DNA of 64,000 nucleotides from MFD01275-c22 sp963705885. Its GTDB lineage: Bacteria; Actinomycetota; Actinomycetes; JACCUZ01. The stretch covers positions 2,976,001 to 3,040,000 of the forward strand of contig OY970120.1 of NCBI GenBank assembly GCA_963705885.1, written 5' to 3'. Below, in pieces: positions 52,898 through 63,295 of this stretch; within the stretch, counting starts at the first letter, position 1; each line of letters begins with the position of its first letter. The notes under the pieces are model-generated. The model saw nothing but the letters and a program-made list of their open reading frames with translations. It was not told where the DNA came from and did no database searches. The translations under genes and the position numbers were made by a program.

Positions 52898-55279
52898 TCA
52901 GCCGGGCAGGTCGAGCTCGAACCAGACGACCTTGCCCTCGCCGTGCGGGGCGGTGCCCCAGCGGTCGCTGAGCGCGTCCATCAGCGGCACCCCGCGGCCG
53001 GACTCGTCGAGCAGCCCGCCGCCACCGGTGACCAGGCCGCGCGAGGTCTGGTCGGACACCTCGACCCGCAGCCGTCCGGGGAAGCGCCACAGCTCGAGCA
53101 CCACCTGCCCGGCGGTGTGCCGCAGCGCGTTGGTCACCACCTCGGAGACCAGCAGGACGACGGTGTCCCTCAGGTCGACGAGCTCGGGCGAGCGCACGAA
53201 GGCCGCGATGAAGTCGCGCGCCGCCCGGGCCGCGCGGGGGTCGCCCCGGTCGACCGTCGTCCTCGCGTGCACCGGGCGGTCGGCGTCGTGCAGCCCGTCG
53301 TGGCGGACGACGAGCACCGCGACGTCGTCGGACCGGCCGCTCTCGGTCGTCGCCTCGGACATCAGCTTGTCGGCGAGCTGGTCGAGGTCGTCGACGGGCG
53401 ACTCGCGCAGGGTCCGGGCGACCAGCGCCAGCCCCTCGTCGAGGCTGCGACGCGCGTCCTCGACGAGCCCGTCGGTGAACAGCGCGACCACGTCACCCTG
53501 CGCGAGCACGACCTCGTGGTGGCCGTACTCCACCTCCGGCGCGACGCCCAGCGGAGCCCCGACCGGCGCCTCGAGCGGCGTCACCCGCCCGTCGGCGGAG
53601 CGCAGCATCGGGGGCGGGTGGCCGGCCAGGGACAGCGTCGCCACGCCTGACCACAGGTCGAGGACGAGGTAGGCGCACGTCGCGAACAGCGACGGGTCGA
53701 GGTCGCTCATCATGCGGTTGGTCCGCGACAGCACGGCCGCCGGCTCGTGGCCCTCGGCGGCGTAGGCCCGCAGGGCACTGCGCAGCTGGCCCATCACGGC
53801 GGCCGCCCGCATGTTGTGGCCCTGCACGTCGCCGATCACCATGCCGATGCGCCGGCCCGGCAGCTCGAGCAGGTCGTACCAGTCGCCGCCGACGCCCATG
53901 CCGTCGGTGGCCGTCAGGTAGCGGGCGCTCGCCGTGACCCCCTCCAGCTCGGGCAGGGCGCGCGGCAGGAGCTGGTCCTGCAGCTCGGCAGCCAGGCTCC
54001 GCTCCGACTCGCGCAGCCGGGCGCGGGCCAGGGTCTGCGCGATGAGCCCGCTCACGCCCACGAGCAGCGACCGCTCGTCCGGCGCGAAGTCGTGCGACGC
54101 GTCGAAGCTGATGGTCAGGCTGCCCAGCGTGCGCCCGGACACGATGAGCGGGAGGAAGCACCACGCGTTCTTGCCGGTCGCGTCGATGAGGGCCTCGCGC
54201 CCCGGGAAGAGCCCGAGGTAGGCCTCCCGCGAGGGCAGGAACAGCGGCTCGCGGGAACGCAGCACCTGCGGGATCGGCGCGTGGTCCTCCACGTCGAGGA
54301 CCTCGAGCCGGCGCACTGCCTCGGGTCCGTAGCCCGCGTGCCCGGACAGCACGAGCCGGCCGGACTCGACCAGGGACACCAGCATCCCGGTCGCGCCGAA
54401 GGCGGGAAGCACCATGGTCGCGACGGTGTCGACGGACTCGCCCAGGGTGTCGGCCTCGGCCAGTGCGGCGGTGTAGGCCAGCACCCGGCGGGCCTGCTCG
54501 GGCCGGCTGAGCCCGCGCTGCTCGGCCAGCGCGGCAGCGCGCGCCTCGGTGACGTCGGTCCCGAAGACGAAGAGCCCGCCGGCGGCCCCTCCCGCGGGCA
54601 CCAGGCGCAGCTGGAACCACCGGTCGAGGCCGACCAGGTAGGTCGTGAGCACCTGCTGCTCACCGGTGTCGAAGGCCTCCCGGAACGCACGGTCGTGCCC
54701 CCGCGCGACGAGTCCGGGCCAGACCTCCCAGAGCGACCGCCCGACCGCACTCCGGTCGGTGCCGACCAGCGTCTCCGCGTTGCGGTTGAGGAAGGTCACC
54801 CGCCACGCGTCGTCGACGCCGAGGAACGCGTCGGCCATGTGCTCGAGCGCCCGCGCCATCGTGTCCCGGGCCCGCCGCAGCTCGGTCGAGTCACGCGCCA
54901 CGCCGAGCATCCGCGCCGGGGCGCCGTCGGGCCCGGGGATGACCCGGCCCCGGGCGTCGACCCAGCGCACCGAGCCGTCGGGGTGGCGCACGCGGTACTC
55001 CGCCACGTAGTCGCCGCAGGTGTCGATCGCCTGCTGGACGGCCACCTCGGTGGCGGGCACGTCCTCGGGCACCAGCGACGCCCAGAACGTCTGGATCCGC
55101 GAGTCGAACCTCTCGGGGTCGATGCCGAAGATGCCGCAGATGCGGTCGTCCCAGACGAGCACGTCGGTGCGGAGGTCCCAGTCGAAGGACCCGACGTCGG
55201 CGGCCGCCATCACCAGGTCGAGGCGCACCTGCCCGCGTTCGTCGTCGGGCACCGGCAGGCGGCGCACCGCATCGTCCAC
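52898..55279 (-). CDS. PAS-PAS-GAF-SpoIIE phosphatase-HATPase fusion regulator
   Basis: 793-aa cytoplasmic signalling protein. Two PAS domains (VMAAADVGSFDWDLRTDVLVWDDRICGIFG; ALEHMADAFLGVDDAWRVTFLN), a GAF domain (about 255-400), a PP2C/SpoIIE phosphatase domain (about 430-640) with GVGGDWYDLLELPGRRIGMVIGDVQGHNMRAAAVMGQLR and ALFTDGLVE, and an RsbW-like HATPase at the C-terminus (VVLLVSEVVTNALRHTAGQVVLEL, DESGRGVPLMDALSDRWG). It thus has both the phosphatase and kinase of a partner-switching system in one chain. GTG 55279 has GGGGGAGAGGGG upstream. No anti-sigma antagonist gene is near. Confidence 0.9.
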   Translation of the reverse strand: MDDAVRRLPVPDDERGQVRLDLVMAAADVGSFDWDLRTDVLVWDDRICGIFGIDPERFDSRIQTFWASLVPEDVPATEVAVQQAIDTCGDYVAEYRVRHPDGSVRWVDARGRVIPGPDGAPARMLGVARDSTELRRARDTMARALEHMADAFLGVDDAWRVTFLNRNAETLVGTDRSAVGRSLWEVWPGLVARGHDRAFREAFDTGEQQVLTTYLVGLDRWFQLRLVPAGGAAGGLFVFGTDVTEARAAALAEQRGLSRPEQARRVLAYTAALAEADTLGESVDTVATMVLPAFGATGMLVSLVESGRLVLSGHAGYGPEAVRRLEVLDVEDHAPIPQVLRSREPLFLPSREAYLGLFPGREALIDATGKNAWCFLPLIVSGRTLGSLTISFDASHDFAPDERSLLVGVSGLIAQTLARARLRESERSLAAELQDQLLPRALPELEGVTASARYLTATDGMGVGGDWYDLLELPGRRIGMVIGDVQGHNMRAAAVMGQLRSALRAYAAEGHEPAAVLSRTNRMMSDLDPSLFATCAYLVLDLWSGVATLSLAGHPPPMLRSADGRVTPLEAPVGAPLGVAPEVEYGHHEVVLAQGDVVALFTDGLVEDARRSLDEGLALVARTLRESPVDDLDQLADKLMSEATTESGRSDDVAVLVVRHDGLHDADRPVHARTTVDRGDPRAARAARDFIAAFVRSPELVDLRDTVVLLVSEVVTNALRHTAGQVVLELWRFPGRLRVEVSDQTSRGLVTGGGGLLDESGRGVPLMDALSDRWGTAPHGEGKVVWFELDLPG

Positions 55280-55334
55280 CGCCCGACACCCCTCTCCCCC
55301 GACCAGGTTCGGTGAAGTCTGACACGCTGGATGC

Positions 55335-56990
<1,656 letters not shown>

Positions 56991-56994
56991 GCCG

Positions 56995-57927
56995 GTGCGG
57001 CTGCGGGTGATGACCGAGCCCCAGGAGGGTGCGTCGTACGACGACCTGCTGGCCGTCGCGAGCGAGTCCGAGCGGCTCGGCTTCGACGCGTTCTTCCGCT
57101 CCGACCACTACCAGCGCATCGGTCCGGGCGACCCGGGCCCGGGCCCGACCGACGCGTGGGCCGTGCTGGCCGGGCTGGCCCGCGACACCACGACCATCCG
57201 GCTCGGGACGATGGTGTCGTCGGCGACGTTCCGGCTGCCGGGGCCGCTGGCGATCACGGTCGCGACGGTCGACGCGATGAGCGGCGGCCGGGTCGAGCTC
57301 GGCCTGGGCGGCGGGTGGTTCGAGACCGAGCACGCGTCGTACGGCATCCCGTTCCCCCCGGTCGGCGAGCGCTTCGACCGGCTGGAGGAGCAGCTCGAGA
57401 TCGTGACAGGCCTGTGGGAGACGCCGCCGGGCGAGCGGTTCTCGCACACGGGCACGCACTACCGGCTCGTCGACAGCCCGGCGCTGCCCAAGCCGGTGCA
57501 GCGGCCGCGGCCGCCCGTCGTCATCGGCGGCAAGGGGAAGCGCCGGACGCCGGCGCTGGCCGCCCGGTTCGGCGCGGAGTACAACGTGCCGTTCGACACC
57601 GAGCGGGTCGTCGGCGACTGCTTCGACCGGGCGCGGCAGGCCTGCGAGGAGGCGGGACGCGACCCGGCGACGCTGGTGCTCTCCACCGCGCAGACGCTGT
57701 GCGTCGGGCGCGACGAGGACGAGGTGCGGCGGCGGGCGTTGTTCCTGCGCTCCGACCCGGCAGAGCTGCGCAGCGCCGGGCTGGGCGGCACGGTGCCCGA
57801 GGTGGTCGACAAGATCGGCCGGCTGGCGGCGCTCGGCGCGACGCGGGTCTACCTGCAGCTGATGGACCTCGACGACCTCGACCAGCTGCGGCTGGTCGCC
57901 GACCAGGTCACCCCCGCCGTCGCGTGA
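56995..57927 (+). CDS. LLM-class F420-dependent oxidoreductase
   Basis: 310-aa TIM-barrel oxidoreductase of the luciferase-like group. MRLRVMTEPQEGASYDDLLAVASESERLGFDAFFRSDHY is split over strand 1 and helix 1; TTTIRLGTMVSSATFRLPGPLAITVATVDAMSGGRVELGLGGGWF and PKPVQRPRPPVVIGGKGKRRTPALAARFG are the standard cofactor-site blocks. The GTG start 56995 lies 4 bp after pgm, suggesting one transcript. Substrate unknown; F420 use is inferred from family and organism group. Confidence 0.88.
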   Translation: MRLRVMTEPQEGASYDDLLAVASESERLGFDAFFRSDHYQRIGPGDPGPGPTDAWAVLAGLARDTTTIRLGTMVSSATFRLPGPLAITVATVDAMSGGRVELGLGGGWFETEHASYGIPFPPVGERFDRLEEQLEIVTGLWETPPGERFSHTGTHYRLVDSPALPKPVQRPRPPVVIGGKGKRRTPALAARFGAEYNVPFDTERVVGDCFDRARQACEEAGRDPATLVLSTAQTLCVGRDEDEVRRRALFLRSDPAELRSAGLGGTVPEVVDKIGRLAALGATRVYLQLMDLDDLDQLRLVADQVTPAVA

Positions 57928-57958
57928 TGTGACCGGGCCCTGTGATGGGGTGACCGGC

Positions 57959-60091
57959 ATGCCGTCACCCGTGCAGGAGACCGAGTCCCCGCTCGCCGAC
58001 GAGGCGCGCACGCTGCTGCGTCGCCTGGTGGGCCGCGACGACGCCGACCTGCGCGACGGCCAGCTCGAGGCGGTCAGCGCGCTCGTCGAGGACGGGTCAC
58101 GGGTGCTCGTCGTGCAGCGCACCGGGTGGGGCAAGTCGGCGGTCTACTTCCTCGCGACCGCGCTGCTGCGCGCCCGCGGCGCCGGGCCGACGCTGATCGT
58201 CTCGCCGCTGCTGGCCCTGATGCGCGACCAGGTCGACGCCGCGCGGCGGGCCGGGCTGCGCGCCGTGACCATGAACTCCGCCAACGCCGACGAGTGGGCC
58301 GAGGTCACGACGGCGCTGGCCGCCGGTGAGGTCGACCTGCTGCTGGTGAGTCCCGAGCGGCTGAACAACCCCCGCTTCCGCGACGAGCAGCTCCCGCGCC
58401 TTGCCGAGGCCGCGGGGCTGCTGGTCGTCGACGAGGCCCACTGCATCAGCGACTGGGGCCACGACTTCCGCCCCGACTACCGGCGCATCCGCGACCTGCT
58501 CACGACCCTTCCGCCCGGCCGTCCGGTGCTCGCGACGACGGCCACCGCCAACCAGCGGGTCGTCGACGACGTGGTCGAGCAGCTCGGCGCGGGCGGCGCG
58601 CCGGTGCGCACGGTGCGAGGCTCGCTCGCCCGGTCGAGCCTGCGTCTCGGCGTCCTGCCGCTGCCGACCCCCGACGCCCGCCTCGGCTGGCTCGCTGCGC
58701 GGCTGGGCGAGCTGCCGGGCAGCGGCATCGTCTACGCGCTGACCGTCTCGGCCGCCGAGGACGCCGCCACGTTGCTGCGCGACGCGGGCCACGAGGTCCG
58801 CGCCTATACCGGCCGCACCGACCCTGCCGACCGGCTCGAGCTCGAGCGGGCGCTGCGCCACAACGAGGTGAAGGCACTCGTCGCCACGAGCGCACTGGGC
58901 ATGGGCTTCGACAAGCCCGACCTCGGCTTCGTCGTGCACCTCGGGGCGCCCGCCTCCCCCGTCGCCTACTACCAGCAGGTCGGGCGCGCCGGCCGCGCGA
59001 CCGAGCGGGCCGACGTCCTCCTGCTGCCCGCGCCCGAGGACCGCGAGATCTGGCGCTACTTCGCCACGGCCTCGATGCCGCGCCGCCCCGACGCCGACGC
59101 GGTGCTCGCGGCACTCGAGGCGAGCGACAAGCCGCTGTCCACCGCCGCGCTCGAGACGGTGGCCGACGTCCGCCGCACCCGGCTCGAGCTGCTCCTCAAG
59201 GTGCTCGACGTCGAGGGCGCGGTCGACCGGGTCAGCGGCGGGTGGCGCTCGACCGGCGCCGGGTGGACCTACGACGAGGAGCGCTACTCCCGGGTCGGCG
59301 CGGCCCGCGAGACCGAGGCGGCCGCCATGCTGGCGTTCCAGTCGACCGACGGCTGCCGCATGCGCTTCCTGCAGGAGCAGCTCGACGACCCGGCCGCGGA
59401 CGACTGCGGGCGCTGCGACACCTGCGCCGGCCCCTGGTTCGACCCGACGGTGCCCGAGGGCGCCGTGCAGTCCGCCCAGCGCGCGCTGCGGCGGGTCGGT
59501 GTCGTGGTCGAGCCGCGCTCGCAGTGGCCGTCGGGCATGTCCCGGCTGGGGGTCGCGGTGTCCGGGCGCATCGCGGCCGACGAGCGGGTCGAGGAAGGAC
59601 GCGCCGTCGCGCGGCTCACCGACCTCGGCTGGGGCCAGCGGCTGCGCGCGCTGCTGGCGCCCGACGCCGCCGACGCCCCGGCCGACGACGCGCTGCTCGC
59701 GGCCTGCGTCGGCGTCCTGTCGGGCTGGGGCTGGTCCCAGCGCCCGGCCGGCGTGGTCGCGATGCCGTCCCTGCGCCGGCCGCAGCTGGTCGGCTCCGTC
59801 GCCGAGCACCTCGCACGGCTCGGCCGGCTGCCGCTGCTCGGATCGCTCGCCCTCACGAGGGACACCGACCCCGGCCAGCCGGGCGGCAACAGCGCGTTCC
59901 GCCTGGCCGCGGTCCACGACCGCTTCACCGTCCCGCCCGCGCTGGCCCGGGCCCTCGCGGACCTGCCGGGCCCGGTGCTGCTCGTCGACGACCTCGTCGA
60001 CTCGCGCTGGACGGTGACCGTCGCGGGGCGGCTGCTGCGGGGCGCGGGGGCCGCCGGAGTCCTCCCGTTCTGTGTGGGTGTGGCCGCCTGA
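57959..60091 (+). CDS. recQ: RecQ-family helicase with C-terminal phosphoribosyltransferase-like domain
   Basis: 710-aa SF2 helicase. Motif 0 LRDGQLEAVSAL, Walker A TGWGKSAVYFLA, SPLLALMRDQ, motif II VVDEAHCISDWGHDFRPDY, TTATANQRVV, YTGRTDPADR, VATSALGMGFDKPDLGFVVH and QVGRAGRA are all of RecQ type; the zinc-binding region is CRMRFLQEQL then CGRCDTC. The last 200 residues have no HRDC; they instead contain GPVLLVDDLVDSRWTVTVAGRLLRGAG, the PRPP-loop pattern of type I phosphoribosyltransferases (ComF-like). ATG 57959 is chosen; GTG 57929 and 57950 are in frame. It follows the LLM gene closely. Confidence 0.9.
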   Translation: MPSPVQETESPLADEARTLLRRLVGRDDADLRDGQLEAVSALVEDGSRVLVVQRTGWGKSAVYFLATALLRARGAGPTLIVSPLLALMRDQVDAARRAGLRAVTMNSANADEWAEVTTALAAGEVDLLLVSPERLNNPRFRDEQLPRLAEAAGLLVVDEAHCISDWGHDFRPDYRRIRDLLTTLPPGRPVLATTATANQRVVDDVVEQLGAGGAPVRTVRGSLARSSLRLGVLPLPTPDARLGWLAARLGELPGSGIVYALTVSAAEDAATLLRDAGHEVRAYTGRTDPADRLELERALRHNEVKALVATSALGMGFDKPDLGFVVHLGAPASPVAYYQQVGRAGRATERADVLLLPAPEDREIWRYFATASMPRRPDADAVLAALEASDKPLSTAALETVADVRRTRLELLLKVLDVEGAVDRVSGGWRSTGAGWTYDEERYSRVGAARETEAAAMLAFQSTDGCRMRFLQEQLDDPAADDCGRCDTCAGPWFDPTVPEGAVQSAQRALRRVGVVVEPRSQWPSGMSRLGVAVSGRIAADERVEEGRAVARLTDLGWGQRLRALLAPDAADAPADDALLAACVGVLSGWGWSQRPAGVVAMPSLRRPQLVGSVAEHLARLGRLPLLGSLALTRDTDPGQPGGNSAFRLAAVHDRFTVPPALARALADLPGPVLLVDDLVDSRWTVTVAGRLLRGAGAAGVLPFCVGVAA

Positions 60092-60107
60092 CGGCTAGGC
60101 TTCCCGG

Positions 60108-60899
60108 GTGGACCCCCTCGCCCGCAACAACGTCACGGTCGCCGGACAGCCGGACGCACCCCCGATGCTGTTCGCGCACGGCTTCGGCTGCGACCAGAAC
60201 ATGTGGCGCTTCGTCGCCCCCGAGTTCGAGGCCACGCACCGCGTCGTCCTCTTCGACAACGTCGGGTCCGGCGGGTCCGACCTGTCGGCCTACGACCACG
60301 ACAAGTACTCCAGCCTCGACGGCTACGCGACCGACGTGCTGGAGATCTGCGCCGCGCTCGACCTGCGCGACGTGGTCTACGTCGGCCACTCGGTGAGCGC
60401 GATGGTCGGCGTGCTGGCCGCCGGCCGCGAGCCCGACCGGTTCTCCCGGCTCGTGCTGGTCGGCCCCTCCCCGCGCTACATCGACGACGGCGACTACGTC
60501 GGCGGGTTCAGCGAGGCCGACATCGAGGGACTGCTCGAGTCCCTGGACAGCAACTACCTGGGCTGGTCGAGCGCCATGGCGCCGGTGATCATGGGCAACC
60601 CCGACCGACCTCAGCTCGGCGAGGAGCTCACCAACAGCTTCTGCCGCACCGACCCCGAGATCGCCCGGCACTTCGCCCACGTGACCTTCACCTCCGACAA
60701 CCGCGCCGACCTGGGCTCGGTGCGGGTGCCGACCCTGGTCCTGCAGAGCGCGCAGGACGCCATCGCCCCGACGGCGGTCGGGGCGTACGTCCACCGCGAG
60801 ATCGCCGGCAGCACGCTGGTCGAGCTCGACGCCACCGGCCACTGCCCCAACCTCAGCGCCCCGGAGCAGACGGTCGCGGCGATGAAGGGCTTCCTCTGA
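60108..60899 (+). CDS. rsbQ: RsbQ-like alpha/beta hydrolase (energy-stress signalling)
   Basis: 263-aa alpha/beta hydrolase very close in pattern to Bacillus RsbQ: FAHGFGCDQNMWRFVAPEFE, VVLFDNVGSGGSDLSAYD, SLDGYATDVLEICAALDL and nucleophile Ser95 in YVGHSVSAMVG, Asp217 in QSAQDAIAP and His245 in GHCPNLS, which map to Ser96/Asp219/His247. RsbQ is needed for the phosphatase RsbP to respond to energy stress; its small-molecule ligand is not known, and the family also includes the plant KAI2/D14 receptors. Its stop overlaps the rsbP-like gene by 4 nt, as expected for an RsbQ-RsbP module. Confidence 0.9.
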   Translation: MDPLARNNVTVAGQPDAPPMLFAHGFGCDQNMWRFVAPEFEATHRVVLFDNVGSGGSDLSAYDHDKYSSLDGYATDVLEICAALDLRDVVYVGHSVSAMVGVLAAGREPDRFSRLVLVGPSPRYIDDGDYVGGFSEADIEGLLESLDSNYLGWSSAMAPVIMGNPDRPQLGEELTNSFCRTDPEIARHFAHVTFTSDNRADLGSVRVPTLVLQSAQDAIAPTAVGAYVHREIAGSTLVELDATGHCPNLSAPEQTVAAMKGFL

Positions 60900-62539
60900 C
60901 GGCCCAGGACCCGGCGGTCTTCCACGACAGCGCCGAGTCCCTCTACGAGGACGCCCCCTGCGGCTACCTGTCGACCCACCCCGACGGCGTCATCGGCCGC
61001 GTCAACCGGACCTTCCTCGCCTGGACGGGCCATGCGCGCGACGACCTCGTCGGACGCAAGCGCTTCGCGGACCTGCTCGACGCCGGCGGGCGCATCTACC
61101 ACGAGACCCACTACGCGCCGCTGCTGCAGATGCAAGGGTCCGTGCGGGCCATCGCCCTCACCATGGTCCGCGCCGACGGCAGCACGCTGCCGGTGCTCGT
61201 CAACGCCCGGCTGCACTCCGACAAGGCGGGCCGCGCGACGGCGATCCGCGTCACCGTCTTCGACGCGTCGGACCGCAAGAAGTACGAGACCGAGCTGCTC
61301 GAGGCACGGCGGCAGGCGGAGCGGCTGGCCGGCCGGCTGCGCGTGGTCGAGCAGGTGGTCGCCGACCTCGCGCGGTCGGCGTGGGTCGCCGACGTGCTGA
61401 CGGTCGTGGCCGATGCCGGCGTCGCGGCGTTCGGCGCCCGGACGAGCGGCGTGTGGCTGGTCGACGACGCCACCGGTGGCCTCACCGGCCTCGTGTCCGC
61501 GGGCGACGCCGCCGCCCCGTCGGGCACGGTCGAGATCCCGAGGGCGGCCCGCACCCCGTACGGCGACGAGCTGCGCAGCGGGGACACCGTCGTGCTCCCC
61601 CCGGGCACGGCACGGCGGACGTACCCCTCGATCACCACGGCCCTCGGCGCGACGGACGAGGACGCGCTGGCCCTCGTGCCGCTGAGCGTGCGCGGTCGGC
61701 TCAGCGGCGTCCTGGCGCTGCGCTTCGTTGACGGCGGCCGGGTCGACGACACCGACCGCGGCCTGCTGGAGACTCTCGGCCGGCAGGCCGGGGAGGCCGT
61801 CGAGCGGGCCCGCCAGTCCGAGCTGCAGCGCAGCGTCGCCACGACGCTCCAGCGCAGCCTCCTGCCCGCCGAGCTGCCGACCGACCCACGGATCTCCATC
61901 GCGACGACGTACCGGCCCGCGGAGGCAGACCTGGAGGTCGGGGGCGACTGGTACGACGCGTTCCGGCTCGATGCGGACCGCGTCGCGCTCGTGGTCGGCG
62001 ACGTCGTCGGGCGAGGCCTGGACGCCGCGGTCGCCATGGGCCAGCTCCGCAGCGCGATCCGTGCGCTGGCCGCGGTCGACTCGGGGCCCTCCCTGCTGCT
62101 CGGCCGGCTCGACAGCTTCGTCGACGGCGTCCGCGGCGCGCAGACCGCGACACTGGCCTACGCGGAGGTGGACCTGCGCGACGGCTCGGTGCGCTACGCC
62201 TGCGCCGGCCACCCGCCGCCCGTCGCCCTGGACGCTGACGGAGGGGCCCGCCTGCTCTGGGGCGGCCGGTCGCCTCCGCTCGGCGCCAACTTCGGGACGC
62301 AGGCCCGACCCGAGGGGGAGCACCTCCTGCCCGCCGGCGGCCGCCTGGTGCTCTACACCGACGGCCTCGTGGAGCGCCGGGACCAGGCCATCGACGAGAG
62401 CATCGACCGGCTCGTCCACGAGCTCTCGGCGTGGGCGGCGGCCCCGGCGAGCGGGATCGCCCAGGGCATCGTCGAGGTCATGCTGCAGGACGAGGACTCC
62501 CGCGACGACGTCTGCGTGCTCGTCGTCGCGTTCGACTGA
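60896..62539 (+). CDS. RsbP-like PAS-GAF-SpoIIE phosphatase, probable CTG start
   Basis: 547-aa PP2C-type phosphatase. PAS domain about 10-130 (SLYEDAPCGYLSTHPDGVIGRVNRTFLAWTGHARDDLVG), a linker coiled coil (KKYETELLEARRQAERLAGRLRVVEQVV), GAF about 165-310, and SpoIIE phosphatase 330-547 (DLEVGGDWYDAFRLDADRVALVVGDVVGRGLDAAVAMGQLR, LVLYTDGLVERRDQAID, DDVCVLVVAFD). No ATG, GTG or TTG lies in frame near the N-terminus; CTG 60896 sits in CTGA with the rsbQ stop, with GAAGGG at 60884-60889, so a CTG start coupled to rsbQ is likely. With RsbQ it should release a sigma factor under energy stress by dephosphorylating an antagonist. Confidence 0.87.
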   Translation: MTAQDPAVFHDSAESLYEDAPCGYLSTHPDGVIGRVNRTFLAWTGHARDDLVGRKRFADLLDAGGRIYHETHYAPLLQMQGSVRAIALTMVRADGSTLPVLVNARLHSDKAGRATAIRVTVFDASDRKKYETELLEARRQAERLAGRLRVVEQVVADLARSAWVADVLTVVADAGVAAFGARTSGVWLVDDATGGLTGLVSAGDAAAPSGTVEIPRAARTPYGDELRSGDTVVLPPGTARRTYPSITTALGATDEDALALVPLSVRGRLSGVLALRFVDGGRVDDTDRGLLETLGRQAGEAVERARQSELQRSVATTLQRSLLPAELPTDPRISIATTYRPAEADLEVGGDWYDAFRLDADRVALVVGDVVGRGLDAAVAMGQLRSAIRALAAVDSGPSLLLGRLDSFVDGVRGAQTATLAYAEVDLRDGSVRYACAGHPPPVALDADGGARLLWGGRSPPLGANFGTQARPEGEHLLPAGGRLVLYTDGLVERRDQAIDESIDRLVHELSAWAAAPASGIAQGIVEVMLQDEDSRDDVCVLVVAFD

Positions 62540-62572
62540 GGTTCTGTCCCGGGTCGCCCCTAGCGTCCGGCC

Positions 62573-63295
62573 ATGGACGAGAGACCTGACGACAGCGGCA
62601 GCCTGGACATCGGCGGCGGTTCCACACCGATGCTCGACGCGGCCTCGCTGAGCACCGCCGACCTCGAGGACCGGCTGGGTCGGCTCGCCGCGCGCATCGC
62701 CGCGGCCGAGTGCGAGTCCCTCACGCTGCTGGCCGAGTTCGACGCGCGCCAGGGCTGGGGCCAGTGCGGCATGCGCTCCGCCGCCCACTGGCTGTCCTGG
62801 CGCACCGGCACGCGGCTCGGCGTCGCCCGCGAGCGGGTCCGGGTCGCCCGCTCGCTGCGACACCTGCGGCCAGAAGCTGGCGCCGAGCACCGTGCTGCGC
62901 ATGCTCTGCCACCCCCCGGCCTGCTGATGGTCCATGCGCGCGACGGGCGACCCCTCGACCTCGGCCGCAGGCGGCGCCACGCCTCCGCGAACCCTGACGC
63001 CCCGCGCCTCGCGGCCGACGACACCGTCGGGCACCCGGCGCCGGATGCCGGCTCCGACACCATCGCCCCCACCTGGGGCGGCGACCCCCTCGACCTCGAC
63101 CACCTCGTCGGAGGCATGGCGGGCAACCTGCTCCTGCGCGCCGGCCACCGCCTGACCGACATCCCCTACCCGGCGCTGGACCCCGCCCTGCGCGGCCGCC
63201 GCAGCCTGGCCCGAGCCGGTGCCTCCCCCGCCCTGGCAGGTGACGCCCGCCGCCTGAGAGGCTCGCCCCGATGCGCATCGCGACCTGGAACGTGA
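62573..63295 (+). pseudogene. DUF222/HNH endonuclease-type gene, internally deleted
   Basis: The N-terminal 100 residues are a normal DUF222 (13E12-repeat) start: LEDRLGRLAARIAAAECESLTLLAEFDAR, WGQCGMRSAAHWLSWRTGTRLGVARERVRVARSL. After LRHLRPEAGAEHRA the sequence leaves the family, and RDGRPLDLGRRRRHAS resembles the segment that normally precedes the HNH domain some 200 residues later. No HNH motif follows; the remainder (PTWGGDPLDLDHLVGG onward) looks like a family C-terminal scrap and then runs into the xthA start. It is best read as a remnant from internal deletion. DUF222 genes are often multicopy and possibly mobile. Confidence 0.65.
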
